The notes beneath the pieces were generated by a model. It was given only the letters and a program-made list of their open reading frames with translations. It had not been told where the DNA came from and did no database searches. 64,000 nucleotides of DNA, from positions 1,419,312 to 1,483,311 of the forward strand of contig NZ_CP152020.1 in the NCBI RefSeq assembly GCF_038624605.1, given 5' to 3'. The position numbers were made by a program, and so were the translations under genes. Positions 53,387 through 61,799 of the stretch are shown piece after piece. The stretch comes from Psychrobacillus sp. FSL K6-4046. Its GTDB lineage: Bacteria; Bacillota; Bacilli; Bacillales_A; Planococcaceae. How positions within the stretch are numbered: the stretch's first letter is position 1; every line of letters begins with the position of its first letter.

Positions 53387-54256
53387 ATGATTCAGAAAGA
53401 GATGAATTCATTTGATTTAATAGAACATTATTTTCAGATGGACCGTTATGAACAGGTTATAGAAATGCTAGAGAATAATATGGATGAGCACATGAATAAT
53501 GAAAAAGCCTGGTATTATCTTGGATACAGTCATTATAGTCTAAACAATTTTGAGTTAGCTGAGAAGGAAGTAAAGGAAGCTCTACGATTAGGTATAAACG
53601 AGGAATCTGCTTTTCATCTGTTGGGTTTAATCTATTATTCCATGGAAGAGTGGCCGGAGTCTGAAAAAGCATTTCTTGAAGCACTTCGACTGAATCCTAA
53701 TAATGCAGATATTCATGCTAGCTATGCATATTTGATGAAGAGTGTAGGTCAAAACAAAAAGGCTTCGAGGTTAATAAAAAAAGCGATTGAATTAGATCCT
53801 GAGGACGGACGTATTCTACGGTAACATTATTTAATCGAAGGTGACGAAAAAAAAGAAAAAGATCATTTAGATACCATTCAAACTTATATTAATTCAAATG
53901 ATAACGAACTGAACAAACTTCTTCACTTAGGGGTAACGGCCAAAAATCGAAATAAAACAAAAGAGGCAGAGGAATATTTTCGCCAGGCATTTGCATTAGA
54001 TCCGAATAATGAGAAGCTATTAAATATTCTTCAAGAATTAGAGATTATAAACCATCCATTACTAGCCATTAGTCGCTGGGCTCATAAAATAGGTATGCAC
54101 TATACATGGATTGTGGGGATTGGCTTATCTATTCTTTTGTTTTCATTAGATTTTGATACTGCAGGTGGAGCTTTATTTTCTTTATACGTTGTATTTTGTA
54201 TTTATATTTGGGTGTCAGAACCAATAGTGAAATTATTATTAAAGAGAAGAAGGTGA
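53387..54256 (+). pseudogene. TPR-membrane protein interrupted by an in-frame TAA
   Basis: ATG 53387 follows GGGGAAGGTGA. The frame gives 145 residues of TPR helices (EKAWYYLGYSHYSLNNFELAEKEVKEALRLG, ESAFHLLGLIYYSMEEWPESEKAFLEALRLNPNN) and stops at TAA 53822-53824. The same frame then stays open for 143 more codons to TGA 54254-54256, with another TPR (TKEAEEYFRQAFALDPNNEK) and two membrane helices. The intact product would be about 289 residues. A single change (for example CAA to TAA) explains it. The 145-residue soluble TPR part may still be made. Between two genes of a putative operon. Confidence 0.75.
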
Positions 54257-54260
54257 GTAA

Positions 54261-55487
54261 GTGGAAAAAATAAAATGGCTCCATCAGATGGTAGAACAAA
54301 GCCCTCAAGACCCTCAAGCACATTATTGGCTAGCGAAGGAACAAGCAGAAAGTGGCAATCTTTTTGAGGCAGTGCAATCCCTATCTACTGCTCTTTCTTG
54401 CTGTGAAGACGATGAACTTCGAAAGGAAATAATTCAAGAGTTATCTATCGTAAGTATGAATCTGCAAAATACTGAGAGCACTCAAACTGCTGTACCTACT
54501 AGTTTGCAGGAAGAAGCAGTAGAAGCAGATTATTTAGTTGAACAAAAAGATAACTTGAGTTTATTAAAGACAAAACTAAAGGTAATTGATGGAGAGGAAA
54601 AGCCTAAGACGGTTAATAAGAAATCTCACCATATTACTTTTGAAGACGTTGCTGGCTTAGAGGATTTAAAGAAAACGATCACGCTCCGTATTATTAGTCC
54701 CTTTTACAATAAAGGGTTGTTTGCGAAGTTTAAGAAAAAATCAGGTGGTGGGGTGCTGCTCTATGGTCCTCCAGGATGCGGTAAAACATTTATTGCGAGA
54801 GCAACAGCGGGAGAATGTAAAGCAAACTTCTATCCGGTGCATATTACAGACATCATTGATCCTTACATAGGTGTTAGCGAAAGAAATTTAAAGGGCATCT
54901 TTGACAAAGCGCGCTTTCAGAAACCAAGCATTATGTTCTTTGATGAGGTAGATACAATCGGCTTTAGCCGTTCAAAATCCTCTGCAACTCATAGGGGGAT
55001 AATTGATACATTTCTTTCCGAAATGGAGGGTATTGATACAAGTACAGATGAAGTGCTAGTCATGGCTGCTACTAATACTCCATGGGATGTAGATAATGCA
55101 CTCAAGCGTCCAGGAAGATTTGACAGACTCATATTTGTAGCACCTCCAGATGAAGAAGCGAGGAAGCAGATCTTCCAGCTTAAGCTGAGCGATCGGTATG
55201 CGGAAAATATTAATGTAGAGCTGTTAGCCCAAAAAACAGAGTTTTTCTCTGGAGCAGATATTGAAAACGTCATAGAAATTGCATCAGAAAATGTCCTTTC
55301 TGAAATTTTAACTACTGGGAACGAAAGACCTTTAAATACAGATGATATGCTGGAGGCACTAAGTAATCAGCAGCCATCTACATTGGATTGGCTACGAACA
55401 GCCAAGAATTATGTTAGATATTCCAATCAGGGTGGATTATATAACGACATAGAAAAGTATCTCCAAAAGCATAGTCGAAGTATATAA
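54261..55487 (+). CDS. TPR-AAA+ ATPase
   Basis: 408 residues from GTG 54261 (SD AAGAAGGTGAG, overlapping the end of the previous gene). A TPR-like helical pair fills about 5-70; after a linker the AAA+ core has Walker A GPPGCGKT (169-176), Walker B IMFFDEVD (about 224-231) and the second-region-of-homology RPGRFDR (283-289), as in the FtsH/Cdc48 branch. No protease or nuclease domain is attached. It likely remodels a protein partner; the TPR-membrane and four-pass proteins upstream are the obvious candidates. Confidence 0.82.
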   Translation: MEKIKWLHQMVEQSPQDPQAHYWLAKEQAESGNLFEAVQSLSTALSCCEDDELRKEIIQELSIVSMNLQNTESTQTAVPTSLQEEAVEADYLVEQKDNLSLLKTKLKVIDGEEKPKTVNKKSHHITFEDVAGLEDLKKTITLRIISPFYNKGLFAKFKKKSGGGVLLYGPPGCGKTFIARATAGECKANFYPVHITDIIDPYIGVSERNLKGIFDKARFQKPSIMFFDEVDTIGFSRSKSSATHRGIIDTFLSEMEGIDTSTDEVLVMAATNTPWDVDNALKRPGRFDRLIFVAPPDEEARKQIFQLKLSDRYAENINVELLAQKTEFFSGADIENVIEIASENVLSEILTTGNERPLNTDDMLEALSNQQPSTLDWLRTAKNYVRYSNQGGLYNDIEKYLQKHSRSI

Positions 55488-55510
55488 ACTGGTTTAAAAT
55501 AATTCATTTA

Positions 55511-55554
55511 AAAAAGAAGGTTAGTAGTGTTTCGACGCTACTAACCTTCTTTTT
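55511..55554 (+). terminator. Terminator after the AAA+ gene
   Basis: AAAAGAAGGTTAGTAG pairs with CTACTAACCTTCTTTT; the T-run is part of the right arm and continues. Confidence 0.9.
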
Positions 55555-55634
55555 GTTTAGAACAAATAAGATTTAGACATGTTGTCCTCCTACTGTACAT
55601 AAATTAAGTACATATCCAGACAATGGAGGTCCAT

Positions 55635-56240
55635 ATGTATTTATTTAAAAAGGGATTAGTAATTATCTTTGGCAGTATTTTTATCGCACTTGGAATAAAT
55701 ATGTTTTTAGTACCCTATGAGATATTAGACGGTGGAGTAATAGGTATAGGGTTAATCTTAAATTATTTATGGGGTTTTAAAACAGGTGCTACTATTATAT
55801 TTTTTAGTATTCCCATATTTGTAATCGCTTGGTTTAAATACCGTGAGTATTTCTATAATAGTTTGCACGGAATGATTATTTCTTCTTTTTTTATTGATTT
55901 ACTTAAACCATTCAGTACAATAGTAGTTTTCGATTCTGTTCCAAGTGCTATAGTCGGTGGTTCGATGGTAGGCATCGGGATAGGTTTCATGCTTAGGTAC
56001 CGGACAAGTACAGGTGGAACGGATTTAATAGCGCAGTTTATAAGTGCCAAAACAGGTGTAAATGTAGGGATTAATATCTTTGTAATCGATTCATTAGTTT
56101 TGGTAGTGGGAGGACTTTTACTTTCCATGGATTCTTTTTTACTCTCAATCATGACTATATTATCAGTGGCAATGACTACAAGTCTAATTGCTAGAAAGAC
56201 AATGCCTAAGCCGATTCCCAAGGAAAGTATAGTACATTAG
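55635..56240 (+). CDS. YitT family (DUF161) membrane protein
   Basis: 201 residues from ATG 55635; GGAGGT immediately precedes it, so the ATG at 55623 is part of the leader. Five or six membrane helices with the YitT signatures GSIFIALGINMFLVPYEILDGGVIGIG, GFMLRYRTSTGGTDLIAQ and SKTGVNVG-like SAKTGVNVGINIF. The C-terminal soluble DUF2179 domain of longer members is absent. Function unknown. Confidence 0.88.
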   Translation: MYLFKKGLVIIFGSIFIALGINMFLVPYEILDGGVIGIGLILNYLWGFKTGATIIFFSIPIFVIAWFKYREYFYNSLHGMIISSFFIDLLKPFSTIVVFDSVPSAIVGGSMVGIGIGFMLRYRTSTGGTDLIAQFISAKTGVNVGINIFVIDSLVLVVGGLLLSMDSFLLSIMTILSVAMTTSLIARKTMPKPIPKESIVH

Positions 56241-56378
56241 ATTCAACAACGGTATTTCTGTATAGTTCTAATATGCTTTTATTTATTAAAATAACAAATA
56301 AAATTGAATAATATATATCTGAATATTAAAATAAATTGATAGACTAAAAATCTTGTTGAAAAAGGGAGGAAAATGCAG

Positions 56379-57974
56379 ATGAGAATAATCTATACAAACG
56401 GCAATATTTTTACAATGAATTTAGGGGAGCCGCTAGTTCAGACTATTGTAATAGAACATGAGAAAATTGTAGATTTAGGCACGAATGAAGATATGCTCCT
56501 TCATTGGGGAAGAGACAATGCGACTGTAATTGATTTGGATGGTAAGTACGTATTTCCAGGATTGATAGACAGTCATTTACATATTTCGAGTGTAGGGATT
56601 AATGCACAGGAGTTAGACCTGACCGGAATTGAAAGTAAAGAAAAGTTGCTAAATGTTATTAGTAACAAGGCTAGCTCTATTCAACCGGGTGAATGGATCC
56701 TAGGTAGGGGCTGGGATGAAAACATCTTCCCCGACAAGCAAATTCCTTCCATTGAAGAATTAGACTATGTCTCACCGGGTTCCCCATTATTTTTACCAAG
56801 AATTTGTGGGCATGCCTTCCTAGTAAATTCAAAGGCTTTAGAGCAAAGTGGGTATCATTCGGATATGCCAGTACCCTTTGGAGGAACAGTCGTAACTAGT
56901 TTGGAAACCAATAAACCGACTGGATTATTGCTTGAGACAGCTTCTAACCTAATTACTGACCGAATTCCAGCGAAAAGCTATGCACAGCTCAAGTCTGCTT
57001 TAAAATGGGGATTAGAGGCAGCATTAAAAGTTGGTATGACCAGTATACATACGAACGATCCTACATATTTAAATGGAGCTAAACAAACATACAAATTGTT
57101 TGATGAACTTATCAATAAGGAGGGCTTGGGTCCTCGAAGTAATCTTTTAATTGACTATAAGTATCTAGAAGAACTTAAGGATGCAGGTATGCCTGCAGGA
57201 TTTGGAAACGACAAAGTGATGATTGGAGCAATAAAGTTTTTTGCAGATGGAGCATTGGGTGGAAGAACGGCGCTATTATCCCAATCTTATGCTGATAGTC
57301 CGAGTAACTATGGAAGCTCCATGTATGAAAAAGAAGAACTGTTAGAGCTGATGAAAAACTGTAGAGAATTTAATATGCCTATTGCAGTTCATACCATAGG
57401 GGATCAGGCATTAATAGACGTTTTGGACAACCTGGATCATTTAAAGCCGGTTGCTTATAGAGATAGGCTAATACATGTGTCTATTTTAAACAATGAACTA
57501 ATTGAACGTCTGGCAAGCCCTCATCGAATAATAGATGTACAACCTAGATTCGTAGCAAGCGATTATCCGTGGATTGTGGATCGACTTGGAGAGACTCGTG
57601 CCAATATGTCTTATCCATTTAAAACTTTACTAGAACGAGGTGTAATCACTGCCGGTAGCTCTGATGCCCCAATAGAGCCACTGAATCCTTTATTAGGCAT
57701 TCATGCTGCCGTTACGCGTAAAAAGATAGGAGAAGTACATCAAGGCTATAATGAAGCTGAGAAAATTTCCATGTACCAGGCGTTTAAAATGTTTACCATT
57801 GGAGGGGCCTTCGCAACTAATGAGGAACACACGAAAGGAACTTTAGAAAGAGGAAAGTATGGGGACATGACTGTTCTAAACAAAAATCCGTTTAGTATGG
57901 AAAATGCGGATGAACTTTTAGAAACTGAAGTAGAAATGACTATTATCGGTGGAGAAATAAAATATAGAAAATAA
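56379..57974 (+). CDS. Metal-dependent amidohydrolase (YtcJ-like)
   Basis: 531 residues from ATG 56379, 9 bases after AAAGGGAGG (ATG 56373 is only 3 bases away). Amidohydrolase superfamily: PGLIDSHLHIS with H66-x-H68, IKFFADGALGGRTALLSQSY, PIAVHTIGDQA, AGSSDAPIEPLNP and GTLERGKYGDMTVL. YtcJ-like enzymes hydrolyse varied amides; the substrate is unknown. It lies 20 bases upstream of an alanine/sodium symporter gene, perhaps providing its substrate. Confidence 0.88.
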   Translation: MRIIYTNGNIFTMNLGEPLVQTIVIEHEKIVDLGTNEDMLLHWGRDNATVIDLDGKYVFPGLIDSHLHISSVGINAQELDLTGIESKEKLLNVISNKASSIQPGEWILGRGWDENIFPDKQIPSIEELDYVSPGSPLFLPRICGHAFLVNSKALEQSGYHSDMPVPFGGTVVTSLETNKPTGLLLETASNLITDRIPAKSYAQLKSALKWGLEAALKVGMTSIHTNDPTYLNGAKQTYKLFDELINKEGLGPRSNLLIDYKYLEELKDAGMPAGFGNDKVMIGAIKFFADGALGGRTALLSQSYADSPSNYGSSMYEKEELLELMKNCREFNMPIAVHTIGDQALIDVLDNLDHLKPVAYRDRLIHVSILNNELIERLASPHRIIDVQPRFVASDYPWIVDRLGETRANMSYPFKTLLERGVITAGSSDAPIEPLNPLLGIHAAVTRKKIGEVHQGYNEAEKISMYQAFKMFTIGGAFATNEEHTKGTLERGKYGDMTVLNKNPFSMENADELLETEVEMTIIGGEIKYRK

Positions 57975-57994
57975 TAAAATAAGGGGGTTACAGT

Positions 57995-59455
57995 ATGGAA
58001 GCATGGTTGGAAACAATAGTTGGATGGCTATGGGGATTACCTTTAATATTTACAGTTCTCTTTGTAGGACTCTACTTTACGATAGGAAGTAAGTTGTTTC
58101 AATTTGGCTATTTGCCTCATATTTTCAAGGTGACTTTCGGGGACTTGTTTAAAAAAAGAGACAAATCGGCTGATGCGAAGGGTATATTAACACCATTTCA
58201 AGCAGTAAGCACTGCAATAGGTGGCAGTGTAGGAGTAGGGAATATAGGCGGTGTTGCAACTGCTATAGCTATTGGAGGACCTGGTGCTGTCCTGTGGATG
58301 TGGCTTACCGCTTTATTAGGAATGATCACGAAAACAGTAGAAGTAACTCTATCTGTCCATTACAGAAATACAGATGAAAAAGGCCAACCATTTGGTGGAC
58401 CCACTTATTATATGGAGAAAGGCTTAGGAGAAGAGAAGAACTTTAAGTTTTGGAAGGTACCTGCTATTCTTTTTGGTGTTGGAATATTTACTACATTCTT
58501 CATCACGCTTCAAAATTATACGATTTCCGAGGCTTTAAGCTCTTCATTTAATATAGACATGATTCCGGCATCCTTCATCTATCTAATTCTTATTTATATT
58601 ATTATTTATGGAGGAATTAAACGAATTGGAGAAATAGCTGGGCGGCTTGTACCTTTTATGTGTATTTTCTACGTGCTGGCCGGACTGTTTATTATTTTTA
58701 AAAATTACACGGAGATTATTCCCGTTTTTGCTTTAATATTCGATAGTGCCTTCACTGGAACTGCTGCAGTAGGCGGGTTTGCTGGAGCAGCAATCGCTCA
58801 AGTGATTCGCATGGGTGTAGCAAGAGCCGTCTATAGTAATGAGGCAGGCTGGGGTACATCTCCAATGATTCACTCTACGGCTAAAACTAGTCATCCGGTT
58901 AAACAAGGAATGTGGGGAGCAGTAGAAGTATTTGTAGATACAATTATCGTTTGTACAATAACAGCATTTACTATAATTATCACTGGTGTCTGGTCTTCAG
59001 GATTAGATGGTGCTGCGTTAACACTGTCGGCTTTTGAAATTGGAATTGGTGAATTTGGCAGATATGTAATCACTATTTCTATTTTCCTTTTCGGTCTAAC
59101 TACATCTACAGGCTGGTATACGTACTATGAAATTTTGTTAAGACAAGTCTTTGGGGATGAAAAGAAGTTAACGTTAAAATATAAGATTTTGCTTTGGTTT
59201 AAATGGCTTTACCCAATACCTGGGTTCCTAATGGTTGTTTATGCTGTGATGTATAACCTGCCTGGGAAGGCGGTATGGTATTTTGCTGATATTACTACAG
59301 CGATCCCTACCTTCGTAAACTTAGTTGTCTTACTATTTTTAAGCAAGAAATTCTTTGAGTTATTAAGAGATTACAAGGCTAGATATTTAAATATAGGCGT
59401 GGTGGATCCAAATTTTAATGTGTTTTATGAGGATCGATTGAAGAAGAAAAAATGA
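57995..59455 (+). CDS. Amino acid carrier, alanine/sodium symporter (AGCS)
   Basis: 486 residues, about eleven membrane helices. AGCS signatures: GGSVGVGNIGGVATAIAIGGPGAVLWMW, GGPTYYMEKGLG, and VARAVYSNEAGWGTSPMIHSTAKT. Imports alanine or glycine with sodium. AAGGGGGTTAC precedes ATG 57995. Co-transcription with the amidohydrolase is likely from the 20-base gap. Confidence 0.93.
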   Translation: MEAWLETIVGWLWGLPLIFTVLFVGLYFTIGSKLFQFGYLPHIFKVTFGDLFKKRDKSADAKGILTPFQAVSTAIGGSVGVGNIGGVATAIAIGGPGAVLWMWLTALLGMITKTVEVTLSVHYRNTDEKGQPFGGPTYYMEKGLGEEKNFKFWKVPAILFGVGIFTTFFITLQNYTISEALSSSFNIDMIPASFIYLILIYIIIYGGIKRIGEIAGRLVPFMCIFYVLAGLFIIFKNYTEIIPVFALIFDSAFTGTAAVGGFAGAAIAQVIRMGVARAVYSNEAGWGTSPMIHSTAKTSHPVKQGMWGAVEVFVDTIIVCTITAFTIIITGVWSSGLDGAALTLSAFEIGIGEFGRYVITISIFLFGLTTSTGWYTYYEILLRQVFGDEKKLTLKYKILLWFKWLYPIPGFLMVVYAVMYNLPGKAVWYFADITTAIPTFVNLVVLLFLSKKFFELLRDYKARYLNIGVVDPNFNVFYEDRLKKKK

Positions 59456-59496
59456 TTTTCGCCATTGGAGAGAAACACGCATGAAGGTATGAGGAA

Positions 59497-59520
59497 ACGT
59501 GAATGTATATACATTCACGT
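59497..59520. repeat. Palindrome, left copy flanking the IS
   Basis: Perfect 24-base palindrome whose left half is ACGTGAATGTAT. An identical copy stands at 60663-60686; the inner 22 bases make up the target-site duplication. Confidence 0.9.
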
Positions 59521-59522
59521 CA

Positions 59523-59571
59523 GACTGTAGACAAACTCCAAAAATTTTGGAGTTTGCCTACAGTCTTTTTT
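59523..59571 (+). terminator. Hairpin inside the left IS end
   Basis: GACTGTAG-CAAACTCCAAAA pairs with TTTTGGAGTTTG-CTACAGTC (one mismatch), followed by TTTTTT. It overlaps the terminal repeat and would end transcripts entering from the AGCS gene. Confidence 0.8.
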
Positions 59572-59600
59572 CTTTTAAAATAGAAGTAACGCGAGGAAAG

Positions 59601-59725
59601 TTGATTTCCGCTACGAACGGACGCTTTCCGCGGGCACGGCTTCAGCCGCTTCCCTCGCTGCGCTCAGTCCAGGGTCTTCAGCTCGCGCTGTTCCCGGTGG
59701 AGTCGCCGTTCTTCGCTCCAATCAA
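59601..59725 (-). repeat. Family A-related short repeat inside the IS
   Basis: Starts TTGATTTCCGC and ends GTCGCCGTTCTTCGCTCCAATCAA, the same borders as the reverse-complemented core of repeat A copy 1, but with a different, GC-rich interior. It lies between the left end and the transposase remnant. Confidence 0.65.
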
Positions 59726-59759
59726 CGGGGCCTCCTATAAAATGAATGAGGTGATGGAT

Positions 59760-60559
59760 ATGATGACGAAAAATCAAACCAATGAACGCGAACAATTAGA
59801 AATCTTGACTATTGAACAGTTGGTACCACAAGACCATCCTGTTCGTATGTTAGATGCGGCAATTGATTTTTCCTTTATCTATCCATTGGTTGAAAACCTT
59901 TATTCGACAATAGGGAGACCTAGTATTGACCCAGTGGTACTTATCAAGATGACTTTTATCCAATATACCTTTGGTATACGGTCCATGCGCCAAACCATTA
60001 AAGAGATTGAAACCAACATGGCATACCGATGGTTTCTAGGCTTTGGTTTCCATACCGAGGTTCCCCATTTCTCAACTTTCGGGAAAAACTATGTCCGTCG
60101 TTTTGCAGACACAGATCTATTCGAGCAGATTTTCTACAGAGTATTAAAGGAGGTCGCAGATCGTAGGCTCCTAAGCCCGGATCATGTCTTTATTGATTCG
60201 ACCCATGTGAAAGCTAGTGCTCAATAAGAGAAAGTTTGAGAAGAAGGTTGTTCGTAAAGAGACGTGGGCTTATGAAAAGAGGCTCCAGGAGGAGCTCAAC
60301 CTCGACCGGGAAAAGCATGGGAAGAAACCATTCCCGCATGAAAAAGGACTTACGTCATAACTATGAAATGAAAGAAATTTACGGGAAACGTAAAGAGACG
60401 ATCGAGCGTGTCTTTGCCGATGCCAAAGAAAAGCATAGTATGCGATGGACAACCTTAAAGGGTCTTAAAAAATTGTCCATGCAGGCGATGCTAACTTTTG
60501 CTGCCTTAAATCTTAAGAAGTTGGCCAACTGTACCCGGAAAACGCCAAAAATGGCGTAA
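59760..60559 (+). pseudogene. IS1182-family transposase remnant
   Basis: Starts at ATG 59760 or 59763 behind GAGGTG. About 155 codons give the N-terminal domain (EQLVPQDHPVRMLDAAIDFSFIYPLVENLYS... DHVFIDSTHVKASA), then a frameshift (extra base at about 60221-60225) puts NKRKFEKKVVRKETWAYEKRL in the next frame. That stops at about 60358, and a third segment (KEIYGKRKETIERVFADAKEKHSMRWTTLKGLKKLSMQAMLTFAALNLKKLAN) gives the C-terminal end. The catalytic middle, roughly 200 residues in intact relatives, is missing. Confidence 0.88.
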
Positions 60560-60613
60560 AACAAACAAAATCGAGAGCTGAATTAGCTCTTTTTCCAGAA
60601 CTGTGATAATAGC

Positions 60614-60652
60614 AAAAGGGTTGGAAATCGTTTCGATTTCCAACCCTTTTGT
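60614..60652 (+). terminator. Hairpin near the right IS end
   Basis: AAAAGGGTTGGAAATCG (60614-60630) and its perfect complement (60634-60650) with a 3-base loop. It ends at the inner edge of the right terminal repeat and can terminate in both directions. Confidence 0.8.
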
Positions 60653-60662
60653 CTACACTCTG

Positions 60663-60686
60663 ACGTGAATGTATATACATTCACGT
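60663..60686. repeat. Palindrome, right copy flanking the IS
   Basis: Identical to 59497-59520. It contains the stop codon of the minus-strand gene at 60681, so before insertion the palindrome lay at the end of that gene. Confidence 0.9.
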
Positions 60687-61076
60687 TTGCTTTTTGTAAA
60701 CGGACATTAAGGATTCATACTGTTCAGTATTAAAATCCTTCTGCCCACGCATAAATTTTTCTTTTAGATTAAAATAACATATCTCTAAATATTCTTTCGT
60801 ATGATGATGCTCAAATGGATTTGCTAACGTTTTATAAGAGCGGCCTTCAAAATGTTTTTCCATTTTATCTACTGTACGTATATTTATGTTGCGTTTACGC
60901 ATTTCCAGTAAGACCAATTGGGTATAAGCAAACAGATCATCTTTTGGGTAGTTATAAATATAGTTTATTAAAATATGGCGATCTTCTTTCACAAAAATAC
61001 TGTTTAACTCACGCCATTGTGCCAACAGTTGGGATTTCGGTAAAGAGCTTAGTAAATGTTGATGCCATAAGCGCAA
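60681..61076 (-). CDS. Pyrimidine-dimer DNA glycosylase-like protein (TIGR02328-type)
   Basis: 131 residues from TTG 61076, which stands 9 bases after AAAGGAG; the ATG at 61085 directly abuts that SD. The start then reads MRLWHQHLLSSLPKSQLLAQWRELNSIF, the usual beginning of this family, related to T4 endonuclease V-like proteins. Middle: HILINYIYNYPKDDLFAYTQLVLLEMRKR. Activity in this subfamily is not established as far as I know. Its stop codon lies in the duplicated palindrome next to the IS. Confidence 0.7.
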   Translation of the reverse strand: MRLWHQHLLSSLPKSQLLAQWRELNSIFVKEDRHILINYIYNYPKDDLFAYTQLVLLEMRKRNINIRTVDKMEKHFEGRSYKTLANPFEHHHTKEYLEICYFNLKEKFMRGQKDFNTEQYESLMSVYKKQT

Positions 61077-61237
61077 ATAAAACATCTCCTTTATGAAGTT
61101 GACCCTGTGTTAGAAACATTCATGTTATTAAATAAAGATAATATTCGAATTTCGTGTTTATTTGCTACACAGAGAATCGATATATGGTTTAAAATGTAAA
61201 ATAACTGTGCTATTATTAGGTGAATGGAGGTGCCAGA

Positions 61238-61351
61238 ATGCCAACAATAGCATTACCTGGTTTTTTATTTACTATTCTAGTTCTTGCTTTTATAGCAATC
61301 ATAGCACTTATTATTATCTTTATGGCTACAAGTAAAACAAAAAAAGGATGA
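61238..61351 (+). CDS. 37-residue single-pass membrane protein
   Basis: ATG 61238 follows TGGAGGTG. Encodes MPTIALPG, a hydrophobic stretch (FLFTILVLAFIAIIALIIIFMA) and TSKTKKG. No family named. A three-pass small protein follows 35 bases downstream, so a two-gene operon of small membrane proteins is likely. Confidence 0.6.
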   Translation: MPTIALPGFLFTILVLAFIAIIALIIIFMATSKTKKG

Positions 61352-61386
61352 CCTTCTAGGTGATCTTAAAGGGGAGATTCATTTAA

Positions 61387-61677
61387 ATGGTTTTAAGAAT
61401 GCTTTTAGAAATTCTTCGTATCATTTTCATTTTTGCAATCCTTGGAGTAATTTTGAGTGGTTTACTAAATGCAATCTATACTAAGTTCGAAGTTGGAACT
61501 TATTCTTGGTTAGGTGGCGTGGCGATTTTATTATTACTATTTGTACTATATAGAAATAAACTTCAATTCTCAGGTTGGTATAAAGGAGAAGGAAGAAAAA
61601 AATTACCCAATTCAGTTACTTATGTTATTGCAACAGTGTCAGTTTTTATGATTGTCTCTCCTTTTATTGTAGGTTAA
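61387..61677 (+). CDS. Small three-pass membrane protein
   Basis: 96 residues; hydrophobic segments at about 6-28, 40-56 and 76-95. A short cytoplasmic or external loop RNKLQFSGWYKGEGRKKLPNS lies between the second and third. AAAGGGGAG is about 10 bases upstream of ATG 61387. Function unknown. Confidence 0.65.
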   Translation: MVLRMLLEILRIIFIFAILGVILSGLLNAIYTKFEVGTYSWLGGVAILLLLFVLYRNKLQFSGWYKGEGRKKLPNSVTYVIATVSVFMIVSPFIVG

Positions 61678-61696
61678 AGGAGTTCCTAAAATCAAA

Positions 61697-61724
61697 CAAA
61701 GCCCTCGTAATATATAGAGGGCTT
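61697..61724. terminator. Terminator between the small membrane gene and ku
   Basis: AAGCCCTC pairs with GAGGGCTT. T-rich sequence on the minus-strand side suits ku transcripts best; it also closes the plus-strand unit. Confidence 0.75.
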
Positions 61725-61799
61725 GGGACTAGCTTAAGCTGATAACAATAAATTATGTGTATATTGAATCCAGGAAGTATGCTTTGATATAAAATAAGC

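Larger units (their letters stand above)
59520..60663 (+). mobile_element. Internally deleted IS1182-type element
   Basis: 1144 bases. Terminal inverted repeats: TCAGACTGTAGACAAA at the left, and TTTGTCTACACTCTGA at the right (15 of 16 positions complementary). The transposase is broken and lacks its middle. Both ends carry strong hairpins. The insertion duplicated a 22-base palindrome, in line with the palindromic targets known for IS1182 relatives. It cannot move by itself. Confidence 0.85.

Noticed and set aside
59499-59759. N-terminal extension of the transposase frame
   Set aside because: It would translate the IS end, its hairpin and the repeat; the SD GAGGTG and the family start support 59760/59763.
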